Shown: piece after piece, positions 11,740 to 19,458 of the stretch
Layout: every line of letters begins with the position of its first letter
Position numbering within the stretch: position 1 is the stretch's first letter
Source of the DNA: a virus
Length of the DNA stretch: 32,384 bases
Direction: 5' to 3' (one strand)
IMG/VR virus record: IMGVR_UViG_3300032291_001252
Span: 1-32,384 of that record
Notes under the pieces: generated by a model
Seen by the model: the letters and a program-made list of their open reading frames with translations, nothing else
Database searches by the model: none
Told to the model about the DNA's origin: nothing
Translations under genes and position numbers: made by a program

Positions 11740-12746
11740 AAATACTAGGACTGAGCCACCCTCAATCAGGTTGCGGTTATCATCGTGTTGTTTTGCCATT
11801 GATAACAATGCCTGATGTTAAGGGAGTAATTACAAATTATCCAAGCGAAGAAACTTTGGCAGATAAATACGATATACTACTATTCAATCGTGTTAGTCAA
11901 TTTGATGGCAACTTTGAACATGTTAGAAATCAATTAGGTTGCAAAATTGTTGTTGATATGGATGATGACTGGGAGTTACCCTCTAATCATTTGAATTATG
12001 CCGATTATCAAAGAATGGGTTTGCAGATTGAACAGAATTTGATGGATGCGGATTTGGTTACCTGTACTCACGAACGACTAGCAGCAAAGATATACCCACT
12101 AAATAAAAATGTTTTAGTCCTGCCAAATGCAATTCCTTTTGATCATTATCAATTTATAGATAAAAAAATTGAATCGGATTTAGTTAGGATATTTTGGTGC
12201 GGAGGGATAACACATGAGGGCGATTTAGAAATAATAAAGAATCCAGTGCGCAGGTTGCAGGCGCAAAGGGATAAAATTCAAATGGTTATTGGCGGCTACA
12301 ATCAGGATAACCCTTTGAGTAAATGGCTTTGGGATAAAATGGTGAGCTACTTTACCGATTCAAAGAAATTAAACCACGAAGTAATAAACTCAATGAGCGT
12401 TGATAAGTATATGGCTATGTATGAGCAGGCGGATATTATGTTAGTGCCATTGCTTAAATCGGATTGGGCAGCAGGGAAATCTAATTTAAAACTATTAGAG
12501 GCATCGGTTAAAAGCGTTCCTGTAATATGCTCAGCAGTTGAGCCGTACATTAACGATACTGATGCGCCTGTGTTGTGGGTGCATAAACAATCGGATTGGT
12601 ATAAGCATTTAAATTTTTTAATTAACGATAAAGCAGCACGTTTAGAATATGGCAAAAAAATCAATGAGTGGACAAAACGAAAGTACAATCTTGTCGAGGT
12701 TAATGCTACCCGGAAAGCCGCATTTGCAGACCTTATTAAAGCATAA
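11736..12746 (+). CDS. Glycosyltransferase, GT-B fold (GT4-like)
   Basis: 336 residues. The N-terminal Rossmann half begins MKILGLSHPQSGCGYHRVVLP, with DMDDDWE at 74-80 and DADLVTC at 104-110. The C-terminal half begins near IFWCGGITHEGDLE (152-164) and has the nucleotide-sugar-binding region at 246-266, AGKSNLKLLEASVKSVPVIC, typical of GT4 enzymes, with the E of LLEAS as the expected conserved acid. It should move a sugar from a nucleotide donor to an unknown acceptor. With the GT9-like and FkbM-like genes downstream it forms a glycan cassette, unusual in a 32-kb phage. Confidence 0.85.
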   Translation: MKILGLSHPQSGCGYHRVVLPLITMPDVKGVITNYPSEETLADKYDILLFNRVSQFDGNFEHVRNQLGCKIVVDMDDDWELPSNHLNYADYQRMGLQIEQNLMDADLVTCTHERLAAKIYPLNKNVLVLPNAIPFDHYQFIDKKIESDLVRIFWCGGITHEGDLEIIKNPVRRLQAQRDKIQMVIGGYNQDNPLSKWLWDKMVSYFTDSKKLNHEVINSMSVDKYMAMYEQADIMLVPLLKSDWAAGKSNLKLLEASVKSVPVICSAVEPYINDTDAPVLWVHKQSDWYKHLNFLINDKAARLEYGKKINEWTKRKYNLVEVNATRKAAFADLIKA

Positions 12747-12930
12747 ACACATATACGATATGTATATGAAAACTCAGGAACTGGTTGGCTTTACTTTGCA
12801 AATCAGGCAGGAGGTTGTTGATGCCTATAAAGTTGAGCATCCTCATTATACTTACAATCAAAATTGCCATGTTTGCGTTACTGAAATGTTGGTTACAATT
12901 TACAGATACTACGAAAAACAAACACAATAA
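12703..12930 (+). CDS. Hypothetical small protein with CxxC-like pair
   Basis: 75 residues from ATG 12703, overlapping the glycosyltransferase by 44 bases. This start has GAGG just upstream and keeps the helix HKHIYDMYMKTQEL, which looks part of the fold. Alternative starts are 12649 (long overlap) and 12760 (cuts the helix). The C-terminal part has NQNCHVCVTEMLVTIYRYYE, a Cys pair followed by a helix, a layout I have seen in small phage proteins of this host group. Function unknown. Confidence 0.5.
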   Translation: MLPGKPHLQTLLKHKHIYDMYMKTQELVGFTLQIRQEVVDAYKVEHPHYTYNQNCHVCVTEMLVTIYRYYEKQTQ

Positions 12931-12945
12931 TTTAAAAGATAAAGA

Positions 12946-13161
12946 ATGACACCAAAGGAAAGGGCAGATTTTTTGATTGAAAAATTTAAAGAAATTCAAT
13001 ATCCTGATTTTCAAAGTGAGCAGCAGGCAAAAAAATGCGCTTCAATTTTATGCGATACAATAATGGATTCTAATATAAACCTCGAATGCGATGAGCCAAA
13101 AAAATATATCGAATCTGTTTACAATTATTATTATCTAGTAAAAAGGGAAATAAATGGATAA
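12946..13161 (+). CDS. Hypothetical small protein
   Basis: 71 residues, starting MTPKERADFLIEKFKEIQ and ending YNYYYLVKREING. It has a mostly helical pattern, QQAKKCASILCDTIMDS, seen in a common short phage protein type (A-L-x-x-V-D-E-I then Y-W-x-x-V-K). Its role is unknown. It overlaps the GT9-like gene by eight bases, so the two are translated together. Confidence 0.6.
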   Translation: MTPKERADFLIEKFKEIQYPDFQSEQQAKKCASILCDTIMDSNINLECDEPKKYIESVYNYYYLVKREING

Positions 13162-13834
13162 AGTATTTTGCCATTCAGGCGCAACAGGCGACATGATTTT
13201 TTCTCTGCCAACAATACGTGCAATGGGTGGCGGCAAATTAATTATCACAAACTTTCACAAACAGCGTGCTGATTCCGTTAGTAAACTAATTGAGGTGCAA
13301 CCTTACATAACTAGCGTTGAATGGTCCGAATTAAAACCATCTTACGCGTACGATTTAGATAAGTTTAGGCAATATGCAGGACATCATTCAAACTTAGTTG
13401 AGGCGCATTATAAAGGGCAAGGCATAGCGATTGATAATTGGCAGGATGGTTGGTTAACTTTGCCTGAGGATATAAACATAATTAACGGAGTTAGATATTC
13501 TATAATTAACAGGACCACGAATTATGCTGATCCTAACTTCGACTGGTCCAAAGAGGTTGAGTATTTAGAAACCATTAGTGATGTTGTTTACTTTATTGGC
13601 TATCCAGAGGAGTACTTATTGTTTCAGGATAAGTTTAAAACCAATGCAAAGTATTTTCCATGCGATTTTTTAGAGGGTGCTTACCTGATTAAAAAAGCAG
13701 TTATGTTTACTGGCTGTTATTCTGCATGGTCCACGATTGCGATGGGGTTAGGAATCAATTACAGATTAGAGCAAGCACCCGGACACACATGTTCCTCATT
13801 ACTTCAACCACGTGAAACAATTATAAATGTATAG
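13154..13834 (+). CDS. GT9/heptosyltransferase-like glycosyltransferase
   Basis: 226 residues. The start HSGATGDMIFSLPTIRAMGGGK is the glycine-rich first loop of the ADP-heptose:LPS heptosyltransferase type (pattern xGxxGDxxxxxPxxRxL). Residues around 138-150 (EYLETISDVVYFIGY) and 176-205 (AYLIKKAVMFTG, WSTIAMGLGINY) follow the C-terminal GT-B half, in which TGxxSGxxHLAxALG is the family pattern. It is shorter than bacterial heptosyltransferases (about 320-350 residues), so it may use a different donor or be partly degraded. It overlaps its neighbours by eight bases on each side. Confidence 0.72.
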   Translation: MDKVFCHSGATGDMIFSLPTIRAMGGGKLIITNFHKQRADSVSKLIEVQPYITSVEWSELKPSYAYDLDKFRQYAGHHSNLVEAHYKGQGIAIDNWQDGWLTLPEDINIINGVRYSIINRTTNYADPNFDWSKEVEYLETISDVVYFIGYPEEYLLFQDKFKTNAKYFPCDFLEGAYLIKKAVMFTGCYSAWSTIAMGLGINYRLEQAPGHTCSSLLQPRETIINV

Positions 13835-14345
13835 CCAAGTAAAACAGGATGAATTTGTGTTGCACATGTTGCAGGGAAAAATAGGTACATACTTAGAAAT
13901 TGGAGCATCGCACCCTATCAACATAAATAATACTTACCTGCTAGAACAAAACGGATGGCAGGGAATCAGTATTGATAACGACGATATTAATGTAACTGAG
14001 TGGATTAAACATAGGCAAAACCCTTTAATAATTGCTGATGCAATAAATTTTGATTATCCTGAAATTGATAGGTACGATTATTTGCAGTTGGATATTGAGC
14101 CAACAGCGCAAACCTTTCAATGCCTGTTAAATTTAATGAAGTTAAAAACAAGATACTCAGTTATAACATTTGAAACTGATGCCTATTTAGATGATTCATT
14201 TGTGGCTCAGTCAAGGGTATTATTAAAGGCAAATGGTTACACACTTGCCTATGCTGATGTTCAATGTGCATTCGGTCCTTTTGAGGATTGGTATATTGAT
14301 GAAAAGGTTATTGATAAAAATTTATTAAGCAGTTGGAAATGGTAA
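13827..14345 (+). CDS. FkbM-like SAM-dependent methyltransferase
   Basis: 172 residues. The start SQVKQDEFVLHMLQGK, then GTYLEIGASHPININNTYLL (SAM-binding motif I near residues 20-27) and GWQGISIDNDDINVTEW is typical of FkbM-type O-methyltransferases that act on sugars or small molecules. A later block YDYLQLDIEPTAQTF supplies the acidic motif before strand 4. It probably methylates a sugar added by the two glycosyltransferases upstream. It overlaps the GT9-like gene by eight bases and the next gene by seven, making one operon. Confidence 0.78.
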   Translation: MYSQVKQDEFVLHMLQGKIGTYLEIGASHPININNTYLLEQNGWQGISIDNDDINVTEWIKHRQNPLIIADAINFDYPEIDRYDYLQLDIEPTAQTFQCLLNLMKLKTRYSVITFETDAYLDDSFVAQSRVLLKANGYTLAYADVQCAFGPFEDWYIDEKVIDKNLLSSWKW

Positions 14346-14581
14346 GACATAATTGGTGGAATCAAAAATTTGACAGATATTACATAGGTTTAAAAGATGA
14401 GGTAAAGGATAAAATCAGGCAGGCGTATCGTGATTTAGATTTGCATAGCGGAGGCCGTTCATTTGAACACTATGAAATTTTACAGGAATACATTGGCGAT
14501 TACTACATATTTGGTGAATCGCTGCAACAAAGATTAGAAAGGATAAACAAAAACTATGATACTAATAGCAGGACAACTTGA
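14339..14581 (+). CDS. Hypothetical small protein
   Basis: 80 residues from ATG 14339 (a TTG two codons earlier is less likely). Aromatic-rich start MVRHNWWNQKFDRYYIGL and charged helical body (KDEVKDKIRQAYRDLDL, then EHYEILQEYIGDYYIFGESL). No family recognised. It overlaps the methyltransferase by seven bases and the next gene by 26. Confidence 0.55.
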   Translation: MVRHNWWNQKFDRYYIGLKDEVKDKIRQAYRDLDLHSGGRSFEHYEILQEYIGDYYIFGESLQQRLERINKNYDTNSRTT

Positions 14582-14906
14582 AAATCTAACAACACGCAAG
14601 GATAAAACAATTAGGTTATCATTAGGCACAAATGAGTTAACCCCAAAGGAATGTGCAGAGTTATTTACTATGAATCAGCAGTTTTGTTATGTAGCCATAA
14701 AACCTGAGCCATTTATATCTAATGAACTGGATGCAATAGAATCATTGAAAACGGATTTAGATACGCAAAAAACACCATCACAACGCCTTAGAGCGATATT
14801 ATACAGAAATTATGAACAGGATAATAAAGGGTATAAGGATTTCAATAATTATTATGTGGGAGAAATGGAAAGGATTTGTGAACACTATAAGACAAAATTA
14901 AATTGA
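14556..14906 (+). CDS. Conserved phage protein of unknown function
   Basis: 116 residues. Beta-rich N-terminus (LIAGQLENLTTRKDKTIRL, then CAELFTMNQQFCYVAIKP) and helical C-terminus with TPSQRLRAILYRNYEQD, then FNNYYVGEMERICEHYK. The C-terminal pattern (K-T-P-S-Q-R-L-R-x-x-L-Y, then Y-Y-x-x-x-M-E-x-I) is one I recognise from many unrelated phages, where it lies near HNH and terminase genes and has no known function, as here. Overlaps the HNH gene by four bases. Confidence 0.65.
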   Translation: MILIAGQLENLTTRKDKTIRLSLGTNELTPKECAELFTMNQQFCYVAIKPEPFISNELDAIESLKTDLDTQKTPSQRLRAILYRNYEQDNKGYKDFNNYYVGEMERICEHYKTKLN

Positions 14907-15157
14907 AACGTCACACTAAAATCTATTTAAACTACTTTGGCTATGACGTATCGGATAGAATACTTTGTGAAGTATGCGGAGCAGTCGCAGTTGATATACA
15001 CCATATCAGGAGTAGGGGTATGGGAGGGAGTAGTGGGGCAAATGACATCGGTAACCTCATGGCAGTATGCAGAGAATGCCACGTCAATTACGGCGATAAA
15101 AAGCAATTCATAGATTTTTTAACACAAATACACGAAAGAAAATGCCAACAATCTTAA
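14903..15157 (+). CDS. HNH endonuclease
   Basis: 84 residues from TTG 14903, which overlaps the preceding stop as TTGA; no usable ATG exists. Zinc pair CEVC (Cys22, Cys25), catalytic DIHHI (His33, His34), Asn51 and second zinc pair CREC-H (Cys56, Cys59, His60) are all present, as in compact phage HNH nucleases. HNH proteins next to the terminase genes are known to aid DNA packaging in HK97-like phages, and this one lies about 190 bases before the small terminase. Less likely, it is a homing enzyme. Confidence 0.88.
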   Translation: MKRHTKIYLNYFGYDVSDRILCEVCGAVAVDIHHIRSRGMGGSSGANDIGNLMAVCRECHVNYGDKKQFIDFLTQIHERKCQQS

Positions 15158-15327
15158 CTTTAAAACAGCACAACATAGCAGTAACAATCGTAAACGATAG
15201 CAATGAACTCTGCGTAGAGGAAATGTTTGATATGTTTAAAACCGCTTTTGTTGGCGTTTCCTTTACTCAATCGCAGTTTGAGCAGTATGTATTGGAATAT
15301 GCGGAACAGCTCAAAGAAACCCTTTAA
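15142..15327 (+). CDS. Hypothetical small protein
   Basis: 61 residues, starting MPTILTLKQHNIAVTIVND and ending FEQYVLEYAEQLKETL. The first half looks like two beta strands and the second like helices. It overlaps the HNH gene by 16 bases and ends just before the tandem repeat in front of the small terminase. It has a small-phage-protein look but no recognised function. Confidence 0.55.
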   Translation: MPTILTLKQHNIAVTIVNDSNELCVEEMFDMFKTAFVGVSFTQSQFEQYVLEYAEQLKETL

Positions 15328-15348
15328 AATAGCGTACAAATAGCGTAG
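15327..15348. repeat. Tandem 11-bp repeat before the small terminase gene
   Basis: AAATAGCGTAC (15327-15337) is followed at once by AAATAGCGTAG (15338-15348), ten of eleven bases equal, and the TerS ATG is at 15351. The unit equals one helical turn, so two copies lie on the same DNA face. Small terminase proteins often bind repeats in or near their own gene (pac or cos sites), making this a candidate packaging or autoregulation site. Confidence 0.5.
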
Positions 15349-15350
15349 AT

Positions 15351-15719
15351 ATGCCAAACCCTCAAAACATAGAAAAACATAAATTTAAGAAAGGCGAAGT
15401 TGCTAATCCAACAGGCAGACCTCGCAAATACGTTTCCTTATTAAAGGATGCAGGATATAAGGTTAGCGAAATAAACGACACAATCCAAAATATGATGGCT
15501 ATGGACTTGGAGGAATTAAAACAGGTTTACGATAATCCGAAAGCAACGATACTGGAAAAGACAATCGCCAACGCTATGGTAAAGAGTTTACAAAAGGGGA
15601 GTTTGTACTCACTTGAAACGTTACTAACGAGGGTTTACGGAAAGCCAAAAGAAACGTCAAGCGTTGAGAATACAGGCAAAGTTGAGTTTGTTATTACTAA
15701 GGGCAAAACAATACTTTAA
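15351..15719 (+). CDS. terS: Putative small terminase subunit (DUF5681-like)
   Basis: 122 residues. The N-terminus IEKHKFKKGEVANPTGRPRKY is the basic, glycine-proline DUF5681-type start seen before large terminase genes. It is followed by a helical part MMAMDLEELKQVYDN, TILEKTIANAMVKSLQKGS, and LLTRVYGKPKETS. It directly precedes TerL with the stop and start overlapping by one base (TAATG). TerS would recognise packaging sites and regulate TerL; call rests on position plus this pattern, as sequence conservation in TerS is low. Confidence 0.68.
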   Translation: MPNPQNIEKHKFKKGEVANPTGRPRKYVSLLKDAGYKVSEINDTIQNMMAMDLEELKQVYDNPKATILEKTIANAMVKSLQKGSLYSLETLLTRVYGKPKETSSVENTGKVEFVITKGKTIL

Positions 15720-16873
15720 TGCAAATTGCCATTCCTGAACTACATCCCAATCAACAAGTAATCCTTGACAACTCAGCACGTTTCAGGGTTGTTATGTGTG
15801 GACGCAGGTTTGGCAAATCGGAGTTGGCTCAGTTAGAAATAATCTTTGAGGCGATGAAAGGGAATGCAGTTGCCTACATTACACCTACATATCAACTGGC
15901 AAAAACATTCTTTAATAAACTGATTAAGGTTATACCCTTTGAGAATAACAAATCGGATTTAGTTATTAATTTTCCGAACAATGGCAGCGTGATGTTTTTT
16001 ACAGGGGAGCGATTGGATAACCTTAGAGGGCGCAAATTTCATTTGGTTGTTGTTGATGAGGCGAGTTTTATCCCTAATTTAGAGGATGGCTGGTTAAACT
16101 CAATCCGCCCAACGCTAACTGATTACAAAGGGCGTGCTTTGTTCCTATCCACGCCAAAGGGTAAAAACTATTTTTATTCGCTATTTATGAAGGGTGGCGA
16201 TGTTGACTGGCAGGCGTTTAAATTTACCACATACGATAATCCCTATATTGATCCAACAGAAATAGACGATGCACGCAGGCAGTTGCCGCAGGCGGTATTT
16301 GAGCAGGAGTATTTAGCGAATGCTATGGAAAACGCTGCAAACCCCTTTGGCTCAAACCACATAATAGAATGTATCAAACCCTTATCAACCAACCCGCCTG
16401 CATACTACGGGATTGATTTGGCAAAGTCATTTGATTACAGCGTAATTATTGGCTTAGATACAAATGGCGATGTTTGTTACTTTGACCGCTTTCAAAAGGA
16501 TTGGAAACAGACACGTGAAACAATTTTGCAGATTGAAAAAAACAAACCGATTGTAATTGACAGCACTGGGGTTGGCGATGCCATAACCGAAGACCTGCAA
16601 AAGCATTTTAACTCAATGCACGGCTTTAAATATACATCGAGCAGCAAACAGCAACTAATGGAACTACTCGCCTCAACAATCCACAAAAAAGAGGTTGGAT
16701 TCCCTGATGGCTTTATCAGGCAGGAACTCGATATATTTGAATATCAGTTTACATCGACAGGGGTAAAGTACAATGCGCCAACAGGATTTCACGATGATTG
16801 TGTGAACGCTTTGGCTTTGGCTGTCAAATGTAGGAATGAGCATAGGTATTCAGGAGTTTACAGATTCATCTAA
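15719..16873 (+). CDS. terL: Large terminase subunit
   Basis: 384 residues, short but complete. ATPase: Walker A CGRRFGKS (27-34), Walker B VVVDEAS (110-116), coupling motif STPKG (144-148). Nuclease: Asp233 in GIDLAKSFD, Asp281 in VIDSTGVGD and Asp359/Asp360 in GFHDDCVNAL, the three acidic positions of the RNase H-like fold. It drives DNA into the prohead and cuts concatemers. The compact nuclease domain explains the length. Preceded by TerS and followed after 21 bases by the tail genes rather than the portal. Confidence 0.96.
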   Translation: MQIAIPELHPNQQVILDNSARFRVVMCGRRFGKSELAQLEIIFEAMKGNAVAYITPTYQLAKTFFNKLIKVIPFENNKSDLVINFPNNGSVMFFTGERLDNLRGRKFHLVVVDEASFIPNLEDGWLNSIRPTLTDYKGRALFLSTPKGKNYFYSLFMKGGDVDWQAFKFTTYDNPYIDPTEIDDARRQLPQAVFEQEYLANAMENAANPFGSNHIIECIKPLSTNPPAYYGIDLAKSFDYSVIIGLDTNGDVCYFDRFQKDWKQTRETILQIEKNKPIVIDSTGVGDAITEDLQKHFNSMHGFKYTSSSKQQLMELLASTIHKKEVGFPDGFIRQELDIFEYQFTSTGVKYNAPTGFHDDCVNALALAVKCRNEHRYSGVYRFI

Positions 16874-16894
16874 CAAAATCAAAAATCTATATTT

Positions 16895-17539
16895 ATGAGT
16901 ATGAAAATCAACGTTCAAAAGTTTCAGGAGTTGTATTCTATTAGCAACATTGATACCAACGAGGCAGAAAAGTCATCTTTGTTGGTGCAATGCTTTACCG
17001 GTAAGAATCAGGATGAGATTGATAAGTTGCCATTAGGTAAATACAATGAGCTATGTCAAAAAATAAACAATGAGTTTAAAAAGTTTACAGGTGACATGAA
17101 TAAGGATAAGCCGAGCAACTGGGTATGGATTAAAGGCAGGTTATATTTTATATCCTACAACATAGCAAAAGCACCTATGAACGCAGGAAAGTATGTTGAA
17201 ATCGCTACTTACAGCGAGGATGTTGTTGGCAACCTGCATAAAATAATGGCAACGATGTTAACACCTGTTAAGATGACTTTTAAAGGGTTGAAACTGAAAA
17301 CAAAAAAGGACCATGCAAAGATTGCAGAGGATTGTTTAAACATGGATTTTAGCGTGGCTTATCATTCCGCTCTTTTTTTTTACGCAGTTTTCAGCAAATC
17401 AATTCAAAATTCAGTTACTTATTTCAAGTCGATAACGCCTCAGGGGCAGGAGGTGGAGGAGGTAGTGAGGAATTTATGCGAAGTTTTGGATGGTTGCATA
17501 ATGGCAGAATGGTATCGGAATTTGAAGGTATCAGTATAA
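16895..17539 (+). CDS. Putative tail assembly chaperone (G-like)
   Basis: 214 residues. N-terminal part MKINVQKFQELYSISNI, LPLGKYNELCQKIN, WVWIKGRLYFISYNIAKAPMNAGKYVEI and YHSALFFYAVF make a pattern I recognise from Bacteroidota phages as the tail-chaperone-like protein after the terminase. An overlapping open frame at -1 (17353-17661) follows, recalling the lambda G/GT layout. In frame, the stretch from 17374 reads T TTT TTT, a fully phased slippery heptamer. The frame-0 C-terminus, LCEVLDGCIMAEWYRNLK, also looks protein-like. It is not next to the tape measure as in lambda, so the call is moderate. Confidence 0.55.
   Translation: MSMKINVQKFQELYSISNIDTNEAEKSSLLVQCFTGKNQDEIDKLPLGKYNELCQKINNEFKKFTGDMNKDKPSNWVWIKGRLYFISYNIAKAPMNAGKYVEIATYSEDVVGNLHKIMATMLTPVKMTFKGLKLKTKKDHAKIAEDCLNMDFSVAYHSALFFYAVFSKSIQNSVTYFKSITPQGQEVEEVVRNLCEVLDGCIMAEWYRNLKVSV
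17374..17380 (+). other. Candidate -1 frameshift site (T TTT TTT)
   Basis: A run of nine T (17373-17381) lies in frame as CTT TTT TTT TAC, so the heptamer T TTT TTT fits the X XXY YYZ rule. A shift by -1 enters the frame that is open from 17353 to TAA at 17659-17661. I found no clear stimulating hairpin just downstream, so this is only a candidate. Confidence 0.35.
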
Positions 17540-17661
17540 ACGAAATGTGGGAGTTGCCGACCATTCAATTCCTGAATGATTTGAGTTACTTAAAAATGAA
17601 ACGTGAGGTAGATGCAGATTTAGAACGTCGGATGATGCAAAAATATAAAGTGAATGGCTAA
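17476..17661 (+). CDS. T-like extension of the tail chaperone, or separate small protein
   Basis: From ATG 17476 the protein has 61 residues; the frame is open back to 17353. It overlaps the G-like gene in the -1 frame by 64 bases. Sequence just before the ATG reads as a glycine linker (GAGGGGGSEEF), as expected if it is joined to the upstream protein by frameshift. After it come SFGWLHNGRMVSEFEGISI and IQFLNDLSYLKMKREVDADL, a pattern like the T part of tail chaperones (helix, then a final FLxxLxYLKxK helix). Independent start at 17476 by reinitiation is the other possibility. Confidence 0.5.
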   Translation: MRSFGWLHNGRMVSEFEGISINEMWELPTIQFLNDLSYLKMKREVDADLERRMMQKYKVNG

Positions 17662-18289
17662 GAGTATATCGCAACGGCAAAAGATTTTACTTCAAGATAC
17701 CTTTTTAGAGGGTACTGGTAGTGCTATTGTAACCGATACGCTCAATTCCACAATCGAGGGTTTTTTAAGTACACTAGGGAATAAGTTTAAGGATGAGTGG
17801 GTACAAACGATAAACGCAAAAAAAATAGTTGCATCAGGTAACATCGAAACAAACTTGCAATTTGTAATTGACGAAACAGATGCGAACAAAGTTACCTTAA
17901 ACATATTGTTTCCTAATTATGCGAAGTTTGTTGATAAAGGGGTAAAGGGGGTTAAATCATCAAAGAATGCGCCTGATTCGCCTTATCAGTTTAAGAATTA
18001 CGGAATGAACGCAGAGGGCAGGGCATCTGTTAAAAGGTGGTTAGATTCAGGCAAGGCAAAGGTAACAGCAAGGGATGTAAAAAAATATGGCAGCTTAGGT
18101 ACGGAATCAAAGTTTAAAAAGATAAGTGAGGCAGATAGCAAACTAAACACTTTGATTTACAATATCAAAAAATATGGTATTAAGAAAAGGGATTTTATTG
18201 ATCCTGTATTGAATACCACATTAGACGGAGCAGCCAAAGAATTAGGCGATATAATAGGCAAAGAAATAGTAATAAACATTTTTCAATGA
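17654..18289 (+). CDS. Putative neck/tail-completion protein (HK97 gp10-like)
   Basis: 211 residues. Helical N-terminus SISQRQKILLQDTFLEG, then LQFVIDETDANKVTLNILFPNYAKFVDKGVKGVKSS, the block Y-A-x-F-V-D-x-G that marks gp10-like proteins, then KRWLDSGKAKVTARDVKKYG and a final helical end DFIDPVLNTTLDGAAKELG. In HK97 gp10 finishes the head-to-tail joint. It overlaps its neighbours (eight and four bases). Matching is by pattern only, so I give moderate confidence. Confidence 0.55.
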   Translation: MAKSISQRQKILLQDTFLEGTGSAIVTDTLNSTIEGFLSTLGNKFKDEWVQTINAKKIVASGNIETNLQFVIDETDANKVTLNILFPNYAKFVDKGVKGVKSSKNAPDSPYQFKNYGMNAEGRASVKRWLDSGKAKVTARDVKKYGSLGTESKFKKISEADSKLNTLIYNIKKYGIKKRDFIDPVLNTTLDGAAKELGDIIGKEIVINIFQ

Positions 18290-19458
18290 TAAGTAATTTA
18301 ATTAATCCATCGGGCGAAGTAAGCGTGCAAGACGACCTCTGGCATATTGCCTCATCGGACAATTCAGGTTTAACAGATTTCAAATTTGTTTTTGATGTTT
18401 TTGTTAATGGCGTTCAGTTGGTCCGTACAAAGGTTTTCCCTGAGCCAACAAACGGCAAAGGGTATTACAATGCATCGCAGGTTGTTCGCAATGAAATCCG
18501 TTTTGATTGGTTTACACCTACCAACACGTCAACGCCTTACATCGTATTGGCTCAGCCATCAGTAAGCGGACAGGTGGCGCAAACGTACCAAATAAGGGTT
18601 GGCGAGGATTACTCAGGATTGACATACCTAAACTTAGCAAGCGGAAACGTTACGGCTTACAACTGGATTCCTCCGGTATTTAAGCGCAGGCAACAAACCA
18701 CATCAACATTTGCAGGAAACTTTATAACCAACAGACCAAAGAATATAAGGTTAAATTTAGGGGATAAAATTATGCTGCCGTTCAAATGTAAATCAACAGG
18801 CAGTCACACAATAAGATTAAGGACCTACAACGCAGCCAACGCCTTAATATCTACCAATACATCGTCTTTTACTATTGGCAACTATGCTCAGTTTGATTTT
18901 GGTCAAACAGCCATGAATCAGTTATTTAGCAATGCGATAAATTCAGCCGTTGAGTATTACGATGTGCGAATTACAAACCCTGATTCTACATTTAGCGATG
19001 TGTTTACATTTACGCATGTATGCGATAATCGTTACATACCTATAAACCTACATTTTATAAATGCCTTTGGTATGTTTGAAACGGCTGCCTTTAATAAGTC
19101 GCAGAGGTTAACGATGGATATTGAGCGTAAAACATACACAAAAAGAAATTATAGTTTCGGCAATACTTCTGTTGATTACTACGACAGCAAAAACGTTTAC
19201 AACGAATCCACAATAAACTATGGCAGCAAAATAAACCATGCTTATAAATTGACAATGGATTACCTTAATGACGAGGAGTGGGAGTGGGTTAGTGAGTTAA
19301 TTTATTCGCCTCAAATTTATATGGAGTATGAGGGTAGCTTTTATCCGATTGGAATCAAAGAAACCAATTTTGAGTATAGCAAAATTCAAAACAATCAATT
19401 GAGGGCATTAGAGGTGAACATTGATATTAATCAACAACGAAACGGATATAGACGATGA
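18286..19458 (+). CDS. Minor tail structural protein, Dit-like candidate
   Basis: 390 residues, mostly beta. Blocks include VSVQDDLWHIASSDNSGLTD, FKFVFDVFVNGVQLVRTKVFP, ITNPDSTFSDVFTFTHVCD and HFINAFGMFETAAFNKS, a type recurring in tail modules of Bacteroidota phages in front of the large hub protein. The order (this gene, then the 838-residue protein) matches the usual Dit then Tal order, so a distal-tail role is a reasonable inference. Overlaps both neighbours by ATGA. Confidence 0.55.
   Translation: MISNLINPSGEVSVQDDLWHIASSDNSGLTDFKFVFDVFVNGVQLVRTKVFPEPTNGKGYYNASQVVRNEIRFDWFTPTNTSTPYIVLAQPSVSGQVAQTYQIRVGEDYSGLTYLNLASGNVTAYNWIPPVFKRRQQTTSTFAGNFITNRPKNIRLNLGDKIMLPFKCKSTGSHTIRLRTYNAANALISTNTSSFTIGNYAQFDFGQTAMNQLFSNAINSAVEYYDVRITNPDSTFSDVFTFTHVCDNRYIPINLHFINAFGMFETAAFNKSQRLTMDIERKTYTKRNYSFGNTSVDYYDSKNVYNESTINYGSKINHAYKLTMDYLNDEEWEWVSELIYSPQIYMEYEGSFYPIGIKETNFEYSKIQNNQLRALEVNIDINQQRNGYRR

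Noticed and set aside
12649-12702. Longer start for the small gene after the first glycosyltransferase
   Set aside because: It would overlap the glycosyltransferase by 98 bases, and the extra residues look like out-of-frame reading of a conserved C-terminus.
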